Assembly: GCA_905215815.1 (NCBI GenBank)
Contig: CAJMRN010000101.1
Location: forward strand, 1 to 5,208
DNA from: an uncultured bacterium
Lineage (GTDB): Bacteria > Actinomycetota > Coriobacteriia > Coriobacteriales > Coriobacteriaceae
Direction: 5' to 3'
Length of the DNA stretch: 5,208 nt
Shown: piece after piece, positions 1 to 4,636 of the stretch
Layout of the letters: every line of letters starts with the position of its first letter
Position numbering within the stretch: position 1 is the first letter of the stretch
Made by a program: the position numbers and the translations under genes
Notes under the pieces: model-generated
Seen by the model: only the letters and a program-made list of their open reading frames with translations
Told to the model about the DNA's origin: nothing
The model's database searches: none

Positions 1-6
1 TGTCCA

Positions 7-58
7 AATGCGGCCCGCGCAGCGTCGAGCCGTTACGCGGTTCGTAGAACCGCGTAAC
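7..58 (-). repeat. Dispersed palindromic element, copy 1 (3' of lysS)
   Basis: A perfect 12-bp inverted repeat, GTTACGCGGTTC (32-43) and GAACCGCGTAAC (47-58), encloses a 3-nt loop and begins 3 nt after the lysS stop codon. The distal flank GCAGCGTCGAG (19-29) and part of 7-17 recur at the same spacing in copy 2 after dtd (4584-4636). No T-run follows the hairpin in the lysS reading direction, so it is not a standard intrinsic terminator. It may stabilise 3' ends, act in factor-dependent termination, or be a REP-like repeat. The repeat and palindrome are directly visible; the role is unknown. Confidence 0.8.
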
Positions 59-61
59 TAG

Positions 62-2026
62 TTAGTACATCTTTGCACCGGCGGGGATGGAAGCGTCGAG
101 CTGGATCAGGTTGAGGCGCTCCTCGCCCTCCTCCTCGTGGATAGCGCTGATCAGCATTCCGCAGCTGGGAATACCCATCATCTTGCGCGGAGGCAGGTTG
201 GTGATGGCGAGCAGAGTCTTGCCGACCAGGTCCTCGGGCTCGTAATAATCGTGAATACCGGAGAGGATGGTGCGGTCGGTGCCGGTGCCGTCGTCGAGTG
301 TAAAGTTCAACAGCTTCTTAGACTTCTTGACGGCCTCGCACGCCTTAACCTTCACAGCGCGGAAATCGCTCTTGGAGAAAGTATCGAAGTCGACGAACTC
401 CTCAAACAGCGGCTCAACGGCGATCTTGGAGTAATCGAGCGTGGGCTTAAGCGACTTAACGAACGGGCTCGCGGCGTTGCCGGCCTCGGCAGCCTTGGCG
501 GCAGCGGCACCGGACTGGAAACCCTTCTCGGGCTTCATGTGCGGGAACAGCAGGACGTCGCGAATGGAGGCCTGGTTGGTAAGCAGCATGACCACGCGGT
601 CGATGCCGATGCCGATGCCGCCCGCAGGAGGCATACCGTACTCGAGGGCGCGCACGTAGTCCTCGTCGTACTCCATGGCCTCATCGTCGCCACCGGCCTT
701 CTCGGCCATCTGGGCAGCAAAGCGCTCAGCCTGGTCAACCGGGTCGTTGAGCTCGGAGAATGCGTTGGCGTACTCGTGGCCGGCGATAACCAGCTCAAAG
801 CGGTGGGTCAGACGCGGGTCGTCCTCAAAACGCTTGGCGAGCGGGCTGACCTCGATGGGATAATCGCACACAAAGGTGGGATTGACGATGGTGTCCTCGC
901 CCAGCTCGTCGTAGATCTCGGCGATGATCTTGCCAGCAGTCCACTCGGGCTTAATCTCCAGGCCCTTCTCGCGCGCGGCGGCGGCAAGCTCCTCGACCGG
1001 CGTGTCGATGGTGACCTGCTTGCCGAGCACGTCAGAGACAATATCGGTCATGGGACGGCTTGCCCACTCACCGGAAAGATCGATGGTCTGGCCCTGGTAC
1101 TCGATAACCTCGGGGTTGCCGATGGCCTTGTTGGCAGCTTTGATGACGCCCTGGGCGAGCGCCTTCATGCCCTCGAGATCGGAGAAAGCACGATAGGCCT
1201 CCATCGTGGTGAACTCGGGGTTGTGGGTGAGGTCCATACCCTCGTTGCGGAAGATGCGGCCGATCTCGAAGACGCGCTCAAAGCCACCGACGATGCAGCG
1301 CTTGAGGTGCAGCTCGGTAGCAATGCGCAGGTAGCATTCCTGATCGAGCGCGTTAAAGTGCGTGATGAACGGCTTGGCCGTAGCGCCACCCTGGATAGTC
1401 TGCAGAATGGGGGTCTCGACCTCCATGTAGCCGTCGGACTCCATAAAGCGGCGGAAGGTGGAAAGAATCTGCGAGCGCTTACGGAAGGTCTCGCGAACAT
1501 CGTCGTTGGCAATCAGGTCGACATAGCGCTGACGATAGCGGGTCTCCTTGTCGGAGAGGCCATGGAACTTCTCGGGCAGCGGGCGAACGGCCTTGGAGAG
1601 CAGTTTCGCGCTCTTGGGGGCGACGGAAAGCTGGCCACGCTTGGTGCGCACGACCACGCCGGTCACGCCCAGGATATCGCCAAGATCGAGGGCCTTGAGC
1701 GTATTCCAGGCTGCCTCATCCATGTCGTTGATGCGGCAGAACAGCTGAATCTCGGCGGTAGCGTCGCGCACGACGATGAACATGATCTTGCCCTGACCGC
1801 GCTTGGCGACCACGCGGCCGCCGATCTTCACGACGTCCTCGGTGTCCTCGCCATCGGCAAGCTCGGCATACTTAGCCTCGATGTCGGCAACGTAGTCCTC
1901 GATCTCGGAGTGCTCGGGATAGGGGTTCTGGCCCGCCTCGAACAGGGCGGCGCGCTTGGCCAGGCGCGTGGCGCGCTCGTCGTTGAGCGTCGATGCCTGC
2001 TCGGCGGCGTTCTGGTTCTCTGCCAT
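62..2026 (-). CDS. lysS: Lysyl-tRNA synthetase, class II, with C-terminal tRNA-binding domain
   Basis: It charges tRNA-Lys with lysine in the cytoplasm. The 654-residue product shows an N-terminal helical part, an OB-fold anticodon-binding domain (about 65-140) and a class II catalytic core. Motif 1 lies around 195-208 (VETPIL), motif 2 around 257-278 (FRNEG through EFTTMEAY) and motif 3 at 469-481 (GGIGIGIDRVVML). Bacterial LysRS usually ends near 490-510 residues. Here an Ala-rich linker (about 505-520) leads to an extra domain at about 540-654 with SKKLLNFTLDDG, ILSGI and NLPPRKMMGIPSCGML. These are hallmarks of the Trbp111/EMAPII-like tRNA-binding fold (PF01588) found at the C-terminus of many MetRS. 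The ATG is preceded by GAGGAG at 2033-2038, 6 nt away. greA lies 78 bp upstream, a pairing seen in many bacteria. Identification is certain; the role of the extra domain is inferred. Confidence 0.97.
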   Translation of the reverse strand: MAENQNAAEQASTLNDERATRLAKRAALFEAGQNPYPEHSEIEDYVADIEAKYAELADGEDTEDVVKIGGRVVAKRGQGKIMFIVVRDATAEIQLFCRINDMDEAAWNTLKALDLGDILGVTGVVVRTKRGQLSVAPKSAKLLSKAVRPLPEKFHGLSDKETRYRQRYVDLIANDDVRETFRKRSQILSTFRRFMESDGYMEVETPILQTIQGGATAKPFITHFNALDQECYLRIATELHLKRCIVGGFERVFEIGRIFRNEGMDLTHNPEFTTMEAYRAFSDLEGMKALAQGVIKAANKAIGNPEVIEYQGQTIDLSGEWASRPMTDIVSDVLGKQVTIDTPVEELAAAAREKGLEIKPEWTAGKIIAEIYDELGEDTIVNPTFVCDYPIEVSPLAKRFEDDPRLTHRFELVIAGHEYANAFSELNDPVDQAERFAAQMAEKAGGDDEAMEYDEDYVRALEYGMPPAGGIGIGIDRVVMLLTNQASIRDVLLFPHMKPEKGFQSGAAAAKAAEAGNAASPFVKSLKPTLDYSKIAVEPLFEEFVDFDTFSKSDFRAVKVKACEAVKKSKKLLNFTLDDGTGTDRTILSGIHDYYEPEDLVGKTLLAITNLPPRKMMGIPSCGMLISAIHEEEGEERLNLIQLDASIPAGAKMY

Positions 2027-2043
2027 AGTTAGCTCCTCAAACT

Positions 2044-2076
2044 AAAACGCTCCCCAGGATTCGGTCCCGGGGAGCG
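2044..2076 (-). terminator. Hairpin with short U-tract in the lysS leader (leaky terminator or attenuator)
   Basis: CGCTCCCC (2048-2055) and GGGGAGCG (2069-2076) form a perfect 8-bp GC-rich stem, with a possible further 3-bp GGA/TCC pairing inside. On the minus strand the hairpin is followed by TTTT (2047-2044) and then AGT. It resembles an intrinsic terminator after greA, but the U-tract is short and the lysS Shine-Dalgarno starts only about 6 nt further on. lysS would then need read-through from greA, a start inside the gap, or regulated antitermination. Confidence 0.65.
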
Positions 2077-2078
2077 AA

Positions 2079-2107
2079 AACATACCTTTACGCGGGACCG
2101 TGGTCTA
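2079..2107 (-). promoter_or_regulatory. Weak candidate promoter for lysS
   Basis: TAGACC (2102-2107, overlapping the greA stop codon) and TATGTT (2079-2084) are separated by 17 bp. Each matches four of six consensus positions for the housekeeping sigma factor. A start about 7 nt downstream would fall near 2072, inside the hairpin arm, and would yield a lysS mRNA that escapes the hairpin. The match is weak and could be chance. Confidence 0.25.
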
Positions 2108-2575
2108 GCGTGCGATCTTTGCGATAGTGTAGACGCGGGTCTTGCCCGAAGGCGTAACGACCTCGACGGAGTCGCCCTCGCCGTGACCGATGATGGCGTG
2201 ACCGACCGGAGACTCGTTGGAGATCTTGTGCTCGAGCGAGTTGGTCTCGGTGGTACCGACAAGCGTGACTTCCATGACCTCACCGTTGGGATCAATCAGC
2301 GAAACGGTGGAACCGATGGAGACGGTCAGATCGCCCGTGGTGGCAGCAACCTGTGCGTTGGCGAGGATGGCCTGAATCTCGGCAATGCGAGCAGCATTCT
2401 GGGCCTGCTTGTCCTTGGCGGCGTCGTACTCGGAGTTCTCCGAAAGGTCGCCGAACGCGCGGGCTTCCTTGATGTCCTCGACGATCTCCTTGGCGTAATC
2501 ACCCTCACGCCAAGCGAGCTCTTCGACGAGCTTCTGGCGGCCCTCAGCGGTCAGTACGATCTGGCTTGCGTCCAT
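2105..2575 (-). CDS. greA: Transcription elongation factor GreA
   Basis: It binds the RNA polymerase secondary channel and stimulates cleavage of backtracked transcripts. The chosen product has 156 residues, close to the usual length near 158. An N-terminal antiparallel coiled coil (about 1-78) carries the tip motif GDLSENSEY (42-50), with D43 and E46 at the positions of the catalytic acidic pair. The C-terminal FKBP-like domain (about 82-156) includes SNESPVGHAIIGHGEGD (119-135). The reading frame opens 10 codons earlier at an ATG (2605), but that start has no good ribosome site. The ATG at 2575 has GGGGAG 8 nt upstream and gives the normal family N-terminus (TAEGRQKLVEEL). A strong terminator upstream separates it from tatA; lysS follows 78 bp downstream. 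Confidence 0.97.
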   Translation of the reverse strand: MDASQIVLTAEGRQKLVEELAWREGDYAKEIVEDIKEARAFGDLSENSEYDAAKDKQAQNAARIAEIQAILANAQVAATTGDLTVSIGSTVSLIDPNGEVMEVTLVGTTETNSLEHKISNESPVGHAIIGHGEGDSVEVVTPSGKTRVYTIAKIAR

Positions 2576-2583
2576 ACGGATAT

Positions 2584-2589
2584 CTCCCC
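2584..2589 (-). promoter_or_regulatory. Shine-Dalgarno site fixing the greA start
   Basis: GGGGAG on the minus strand lies 8 nt before the ATG at 2575. It favours this start over the in-frame ATG at 2605, which would add 10 residues not expected in the family. Confidence 0.8.
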
Positions 2590-2623
2590 AACTATGATGT
2601 AACAATCAACTGTCAACAAAACG

Positions 2624-2656
2624 AAAAAGACCGGCTAGCCTGCGGGCAAGCCGGTC
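2624..2656 (-). terminator. Intrinsic terminator of tatA
   Basis: GACCGGCT (2629-2636) and AGCCGGTC (2649-2656) form a perfect 8-bp stem. Inside it, GCC (2638-2640) pairs with GGC (2645-2647) around a 4-nt loop. The minus strand continues with TTTTT (2628-2624), then CGTTTTG. It starts 25 nt after the tatA stop codon and is a textbook Rho-independent terminator that ends the tatA transcript before greA. Confidence 0.92.
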
Positions 2657-2681
2657 AGGTGCTCACCCCAAAGGGATGGGA

Positions 2682-2957
2682 CTACTCTGCGTCCGCGTCG
2701 CTGTCCTCTGCCTGCTTCTTCTTGGCGGCAGCGAGCTTGGCCTCGAGCTCAGCGATCTCCTTGTCCTCCTCGGACTGCTCGACCACGACCTCCTCGGCCT
2801 GCTTGGTCTCGGCCTTATCGTCGCCCTCCATACCCTCGCGGATATTCTTGACGGTAGAGCCGAGGGACTTGCCGAGCTTCGGCAGGTTCTTGGGCCCGAA
2901 GATAATCAGGACAACGACGAGAATAATGATGAGCTCAGGAGCCCTCAGTCCAAACAT
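2682..2957 (-). CDS. tatA: Sec-independent protein translocase subunit TatA (TatA/E family)
   Basis: It is the pore-forming subunit of the twin-arginine translocase, which exports folded proteins across the cytoplasmic membrane. The 91-residue product has a short N-terminus with a polar residue at position 8 (E8), one transmembrane helix (about 7-20, LIIILVVVLIIF), the hinge FGPKNLP (20-26) with the conserved Phe-Gly, and an amphipathic helix (about 27-43). The tail is highly charged and coiled-coil prone (about 63-84). The frame stays open upstream to 3140, but that part runs through the tRNA gene and is not coding. The ATG at 2957 with GGAGGT just upstream gives the normal TatA N-terminus. 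The gene appears monocistronic, with its own promoter and terminator. No tatC is in the window. TatB is less likely given the short sequence and TatA-like hinge. Confidence 0.93.
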   Translation of the reverse strand: MFGLRAPELIIILVVVLIIFGPKNLPKLGKSLGSTVKNIREGMEGDDKAETKQAEEVVVEQSEEDKEIAELEAKLAAAKKKQAEDSDADAE

Positions 2958-2961
2958 GTAG

Positions 2962-2967
2962 ACCTCC
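2962..2967 (-). promoter_or_regulatory. Shine-Dalgarno site fixing the tatA start
   Basis: GGAGGT on the minus strand lies 4 nt before the ATG at 2957. It supports this start over the long upstream extension of the frame through the terminator and the tRNA gene. Confidence 0.8.
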
Positions 2968-2993
2968 ACAATACAGCGAGACAAGCTCGAATG

Positions 2994-3022
2994 AGTATAC
3001 CGCGGGTGTCGCGGTATCACAA
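2994..3022 (-). promoter_or_regulatory. Promoter of tatA
   Basis: TTGTGA (3017-3022, four of six consensus positions) and TATACT (2994-2999, five of six) are separated by exactly 17 bp. Transcription would begin near 2987, giving a leader of about 30 nt that contains the GGAGGT ribosome site. The promoter lies just after the terminator that closes the tRNA gene, which fits an independent tatA transcript. Confidence 0.65.
2997..3017. promoter_or_regulatory. Perfect inverted repeat in the tatA promoter spacer (candidate operator)
   Basis: ATACCGCG (2997-3004) and CGCGGTAT (3010-3017) are exact inverted copies around a 5-bp centre. The 21-bp palindrome fills the spacer of the candidate tatA promoter and overlaps the edge of both hexamers. 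That is a usual position for a dimeric repressor or a MerR-type activator. No U-tract follows, and in the transcript model it lies upstream of the start site, so a DNA role is more likely than an RNA hairpin. The regulator is unknown. Confidence 0.5.
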
Positions 3023-3030
3023 CAATAGCT

Positions 3031-3058
3031 AAAAAAAGGGACCGCAAGAAGCGGTCCC
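3031..3058 (-). terminator. Intrinsic terminator after tRNA-Pro
   Basis: GGGACCGC (3038-3045) and GCGGTCCC (3051-3058) form a perfect 8-bp stem with a 5-nt loop. It is followed on the minus strand by seven Ts (3037-3031). It begins 11 nt after the tRNA CCA end. It is the strongest terminator in the window and separates the ispE/tRNA unit from tatA. Confidence 0.95.
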
Positions 3059-3069
3059 TCCTCATGCTC

Positions 3070-3146
3070 TGGTCGGGTTGACTGGATTTGAACCAGCGAC
3101 CCCTGCGTCCCGAACGCAGTGCTCTACCAAACTGAGCCACAACCCG
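3070..3146 (-). tRNA. tRNA-Pro (anticodon CGG)
   Basis: The 77-nt gene folds into a complete cloverleaf. The acceptor stem is CGGGTTG/CAACCCG (3140-3146 with 3074-3080), the D stem is GCTC/GAGC and the anticodon stem is CTGCG/CGCAG. The 7-nt loop TTCGGGA carries anticodon CGG at 3110-3112, which reads CCG. The T arm is GCTGG-TTCAAAT-CCAGT with one G-U pair. Discriminator A73 and the C1-G72 pair are typical of bacterial tRNA-Pro. The 3' CCA is encoded (3070-3072). It lies 49 bp after the ispE stop codon with no terminator between, so it may be processed from the veg-ispE transcript. A TATAGT at 3155-3160 could be a -10 box, but I see no matching -35. Confidence 0.97.
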
Positions 3147-3195
3147 TTAGCTCGACTATAGTAACAAAGATTTTCGCCGTGTGCTAGAGAAATTT

Positions 3196-4092
3196 TTATT
3201 TCTTTGGCGCGTCGATTTGAACCGTGTTGGGAATAAGCTCAGTCGCGCAGGCCCACCAGCCATTTTGCTGGGCAGCTTCCGCAAGATAGACTGCCGTAGC
3301 GGCGGTATCGCAGATGGCAAACGAACAGGCACCCGACCCGCACACGTCCACAGCAACGGTTCCCTCCTGCGCGCTCAGCCAGTCGAGGACCGTCTGGATC
3401 TGCGGCTCCATCTGAGCGGAAATGACACCCAGATTGTTATGAACGAGCGCATATGCCGCCTCGGCGTCGCCGGCGCGTAAGGCAGAAGCAATCACACCAG
3501 GCTTGTCTGCCGGTACCGGGTTCTCATCAAATCGTCGATACGCTTCAACCGTTGAAACGCTCGCCTCGCGCGGCTTGATCAGCACAACGGGCGTTGCGGG
3601 CAGCGCGGGATACTCAGTTGCCAGCACATCTCCCCCGCCCACGTAGAATGCGGGACTCGCGTGCAAAAAGAATGGCACGTCGGCACCGATACCGCGAGCG
3701 ATGTCATCGAGCGCAGGATCGGTGCGGTCGATACCCCACAGCTCGGCCAAGGCAACAATGACCGCGGCAGCATCCGTCGAGGGACCGCCCAAGCCGGCGC
3801 ACAGCGGGATACGCTTTTCGATCGTCACGCACACGTTGGCATCGCGACCGTAATACTCGGCCATAGCGATTGCCGCCCGATAAGCCGTATTTTTTTGCAT
3901 GGGAAAATCGGATGCCGGAACGGTTTGGACGGTCAGCGCCGGTGCGGGCGTGACCGTCACGGTATCGGCAAGACCGACGGCTGCCATCAGGGAATCGACC
4001 TTGTGGTAGCCGCGGTCGTCACGCTCGGTATGAACCCCCAGGTAGAGGTTTATCTTTGCCGGCGCAGAAAGGGTCAGGGACCAATCGGTCAC
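3196..4092 (-). CDS. ispE: 4-diphosphocytidyl-2-C-methyl-D-erythritol kinase
   Basis: It phosphorylates CDP-ME with ATP in the MEP route to IPP and DMAPP, in the cytoplasm. The 298-residue product is a GHMP-family kinase of normal length. The N-terminal PAKINLYLGV (11-20) carries K13 at the position of the conserved active-site lysine. The ATP-binding glycine loop is PLCAGLGGPSTDAAA (96-110), GADVPFF (136-142) carries the likely catalytic D138, and the C-terminal motif is CGSGACSFAI (251-260). The loop departs from the common PxGAGLGGGSSDAAA at C98, P104 and T106. The start is GTG at 4092, 2 nt after the veg stop, with GAGGAG 8 nt upstream inside veg, so the two are probably translationally coupled. 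No terminator follows before tRNA-Pro. Confidence 0.96.
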   Translation of the reverse strand: MTDWSLTLSAPAKINLYLGVHTERDDRGYHKVDSLMAAVGLADTVTVTPAPALTVQTVPASDFPMQKNTAYRAAIAMAEYYGRDANVCVTIEKRIPLCAGLGGPSTDAAAVIVALAELWGIDRTDPALDDIARGIGADVPFFLHASPAFYVGGGDVLATEYPALPATPVVLIKPREASVSTVEAYRRFDENPVPADKPGVIASALRAGDAEAAYALVHNNLGVISAQMEPQIQTVLDWLSAQEGTVAVDVCGSGACSFAICDTAATAVYLAEAAQQNGWWACATELIPNTVQIDAPKK

Positions 4093-4094
4093 CG

Positions 4095-4391
4095 TTAGTG
4101 CTCCTCGAGCTGATTGCCGAGCGGGGTAAAGATGTGCTCGCCGCTCTCGGGGTCGAACAGTTCGACCTGACCGGTAAGGACATCGATATACTGGTAGGAC
4201 TGACGCGATTTGCGGCCGCGGCGCTCGTCGACCTCGACGATAAAGACGGCGGGGTGAACGCTCTTGATGGTGCCCATGCGCTCGACGACGCGGGTACGGC
4301 CCATGTTGGCCTTAACCTTGACGCGATCGCCCACCATATCGGTCAGCTTCTCGTGGATGTCGTCGACGTGATTGACTTCCATCTCTTCCAT
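4095..4391 (-). CDS. veg: Veg family protein
   Basis: This is a small cytoplasmic protein of the Veg family (formerly DUF1021). In Bacillus subtilis Veg is abundant and stimulates biofilm formation by antagonising SinR; that role may not carry over here. The 98-residue product contains the family core, GDRVKVKANMGRTRVVERMG (21-40), followed by VHPAVFIVEVDE, a basic stretch and SYQYIDVLTGQVEL. The frame opens at a TTG (4415), but the ATG at 4391 has GGAGG 8 nt upstream and is preferred. Another ATG at 4382 has a poorer site. veg also lies just before ispE in Bacillus (with sspF between), so this neighbourhood is old. Only 2 nt separate the veg stop from the ispE GTG. Confidence 0.92.
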   Translation of the reverse strand: MEEMEVNHVDDIHEKLTDMVGDRVKVKANMGRTRVVERMGTIKSVHPAVFIVEVDERRGRKSRQSYQYIDVLTGQVELFDPESGEHIFTPLGNQLEEH

Positions 4392-4399
4392 GAATGGGG

Positions 4400-4404
4400 C
4401 CTCC
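4400..4404 (-). promoter_or_regulatory. Shine-Dalgarno site fixing the veg start
   Basis: GGAGG on the minus strand lies 8 nt before the ATG at 4391. It lies inside the reading frame that opens at TTG 4415, which argues against that longer version. Confidence 0.75.
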
Positions 4405-4418
4405 AGAGGGTGCAATTC

Positions 4419-4438
4419 AAAAAGGGGATAATACCCCT
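4419..4438 (-). promoter_or_regulatory. Small hairpin plus U5 in the veg leader
   Basis: On the minus strand AGGGG (4438-4434), loop TATTAT and CCCCT (4427-4423) form a 5-bp stem. TTTTT (4423-4419) follows, sharing its first T with the stem. It lies between the candidate promoter and the veg ribosome site and has the look of a weak terminator or attenuator. Alternatively TATTAT is a -10 box (five of six), but no -35 is seen at the right distance. Confidence 0.35.
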
Positions 4439-4458
4439 AAGATAGACAAAACTCTAAT

Positions 4459-4488
4459 ACTATAGCACCCTGCTGCAGTCATATGCAA
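4459..4488 (-). promoter_or_regulatory. Candidate promoter of veg-ispE
   Basis: TATAGT (4459-4464, five of six consensus positions) is preceded 18 bp upstream by TTGCAT (4483-4488, which keeps the TTG). Transcription would begin near 4452, giving a leader of about 60 nt that contains the small hairpin and the veg ribosome site. This is the best promoter-like pair in the gap, but the -35 is weak. Confidence 0.4.
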
Positions 4489-4494
4489 GCAGCT

Positions 4495-4583
4495 AAAAAG
4501 CCCGGTCCCAAATACGTACCAGTCGACAACCTCGCATGACCAGTTCACGTCAGCGAGCGACGGTTTGAGCGACAGATTGGCCG
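4495..4583. other. Intergenic stretch without a recognised feature
   Basis: This part of the dtd-veg gap has no convincing gene, RNA or terminator. It holds a 7-bp direct repeat GAGCGAC (4555-4561 and 4567-4573). It also holds CGACAACCT (4524-4532), whose exact inverse complement occurs at 4641-4649 in the last codons of dtd. Both may be chance. Confidence 0.5.
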
Positions 4584-4636
4584 AATGGTGGCCGTGCAGC
4601 GTCGAGTAGTTACGCGGTTTGGTAAGACCGCGTAAC
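4584..4636 (-). repeat. Dispersed palindromic element, copy 2 (3' of dtd)
   Basis: GTTACGCGGT (4609-4618) and ACCGCGTAAC (4627-4636) form a perfect 10-bp inverted repeat with an 8-nt centre that directly abuts the dtd stop codon. GCAGCGTCGAG (4596-4606) is identical in sequence and spacing to 19-29 in copy 1, and AATG plus several further bases at 4584-4594 also match. The stem is preserved while the loop differs between copies. No U-tract follows. Confidence 0.8.

Noticed and set aside
92..100. AGCGTCGAG inside lysS, similar to the flank of the palindromic element
   Set aside because: It encodes the Leu-Asp-Ala part of the LysRS C-terminus and has no hairpin beside it; codon use explains it.
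137..2032. A plus-strand open frame of 631 codons opposite lysS
   Set aside because: It is the mirror of lysS codon bias in GC-rich DNA. Its product is a monotonous Leu/Gly/Val/Ala-rich sequence without domains, its GTG start has a pyrimidine-rich upstream with no ribosome site, and lysS on the other strand is unmistakable.
2088..2105. TTACGCGG next to the greA stop, resembling one arm of the palindromic element
   Set aside because: Only about 8 bp match. The opposite arm and the conserved GCAGCGTCGAG flank are missing, so chance is enough.
2611..2616. Perfect -35 hexamer TTGACA upstream of greA
   Set aside because: No good -10 box lies 16-18 bp downstream. A start at the expected place would fall on the greA ribosome site, leaving almost no leader. 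It may still contribute, but I cannot support a promoter.
2958..3140. In-frame upstream extension of tatA by 61 codons
   Set aside because: It runs backwards through the promoter and terminator and into the tRNA-Pro gene, has no ribosome site, and would place an abnormal basic extension before the TatA membrane anchor.
3188..3203. AGAAAT/ATTTCT inverted repeat across the ispE stop codon
   Set aside because: It is a 6-bp stem of almost only A-T pairs without a proper U-tract; too weak to call a terminator.
4496..4510. AAAAGCCCGGTCCC, which looks like one half of a terminator
   Set aside because: No complementary arm lies on the proper side within terminator range.
4555..4573. Direct repeat GAGCGAC spaced by 5 bp
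   Set aside because: Only two short units with no CRISPR-like, iteron or operator context.
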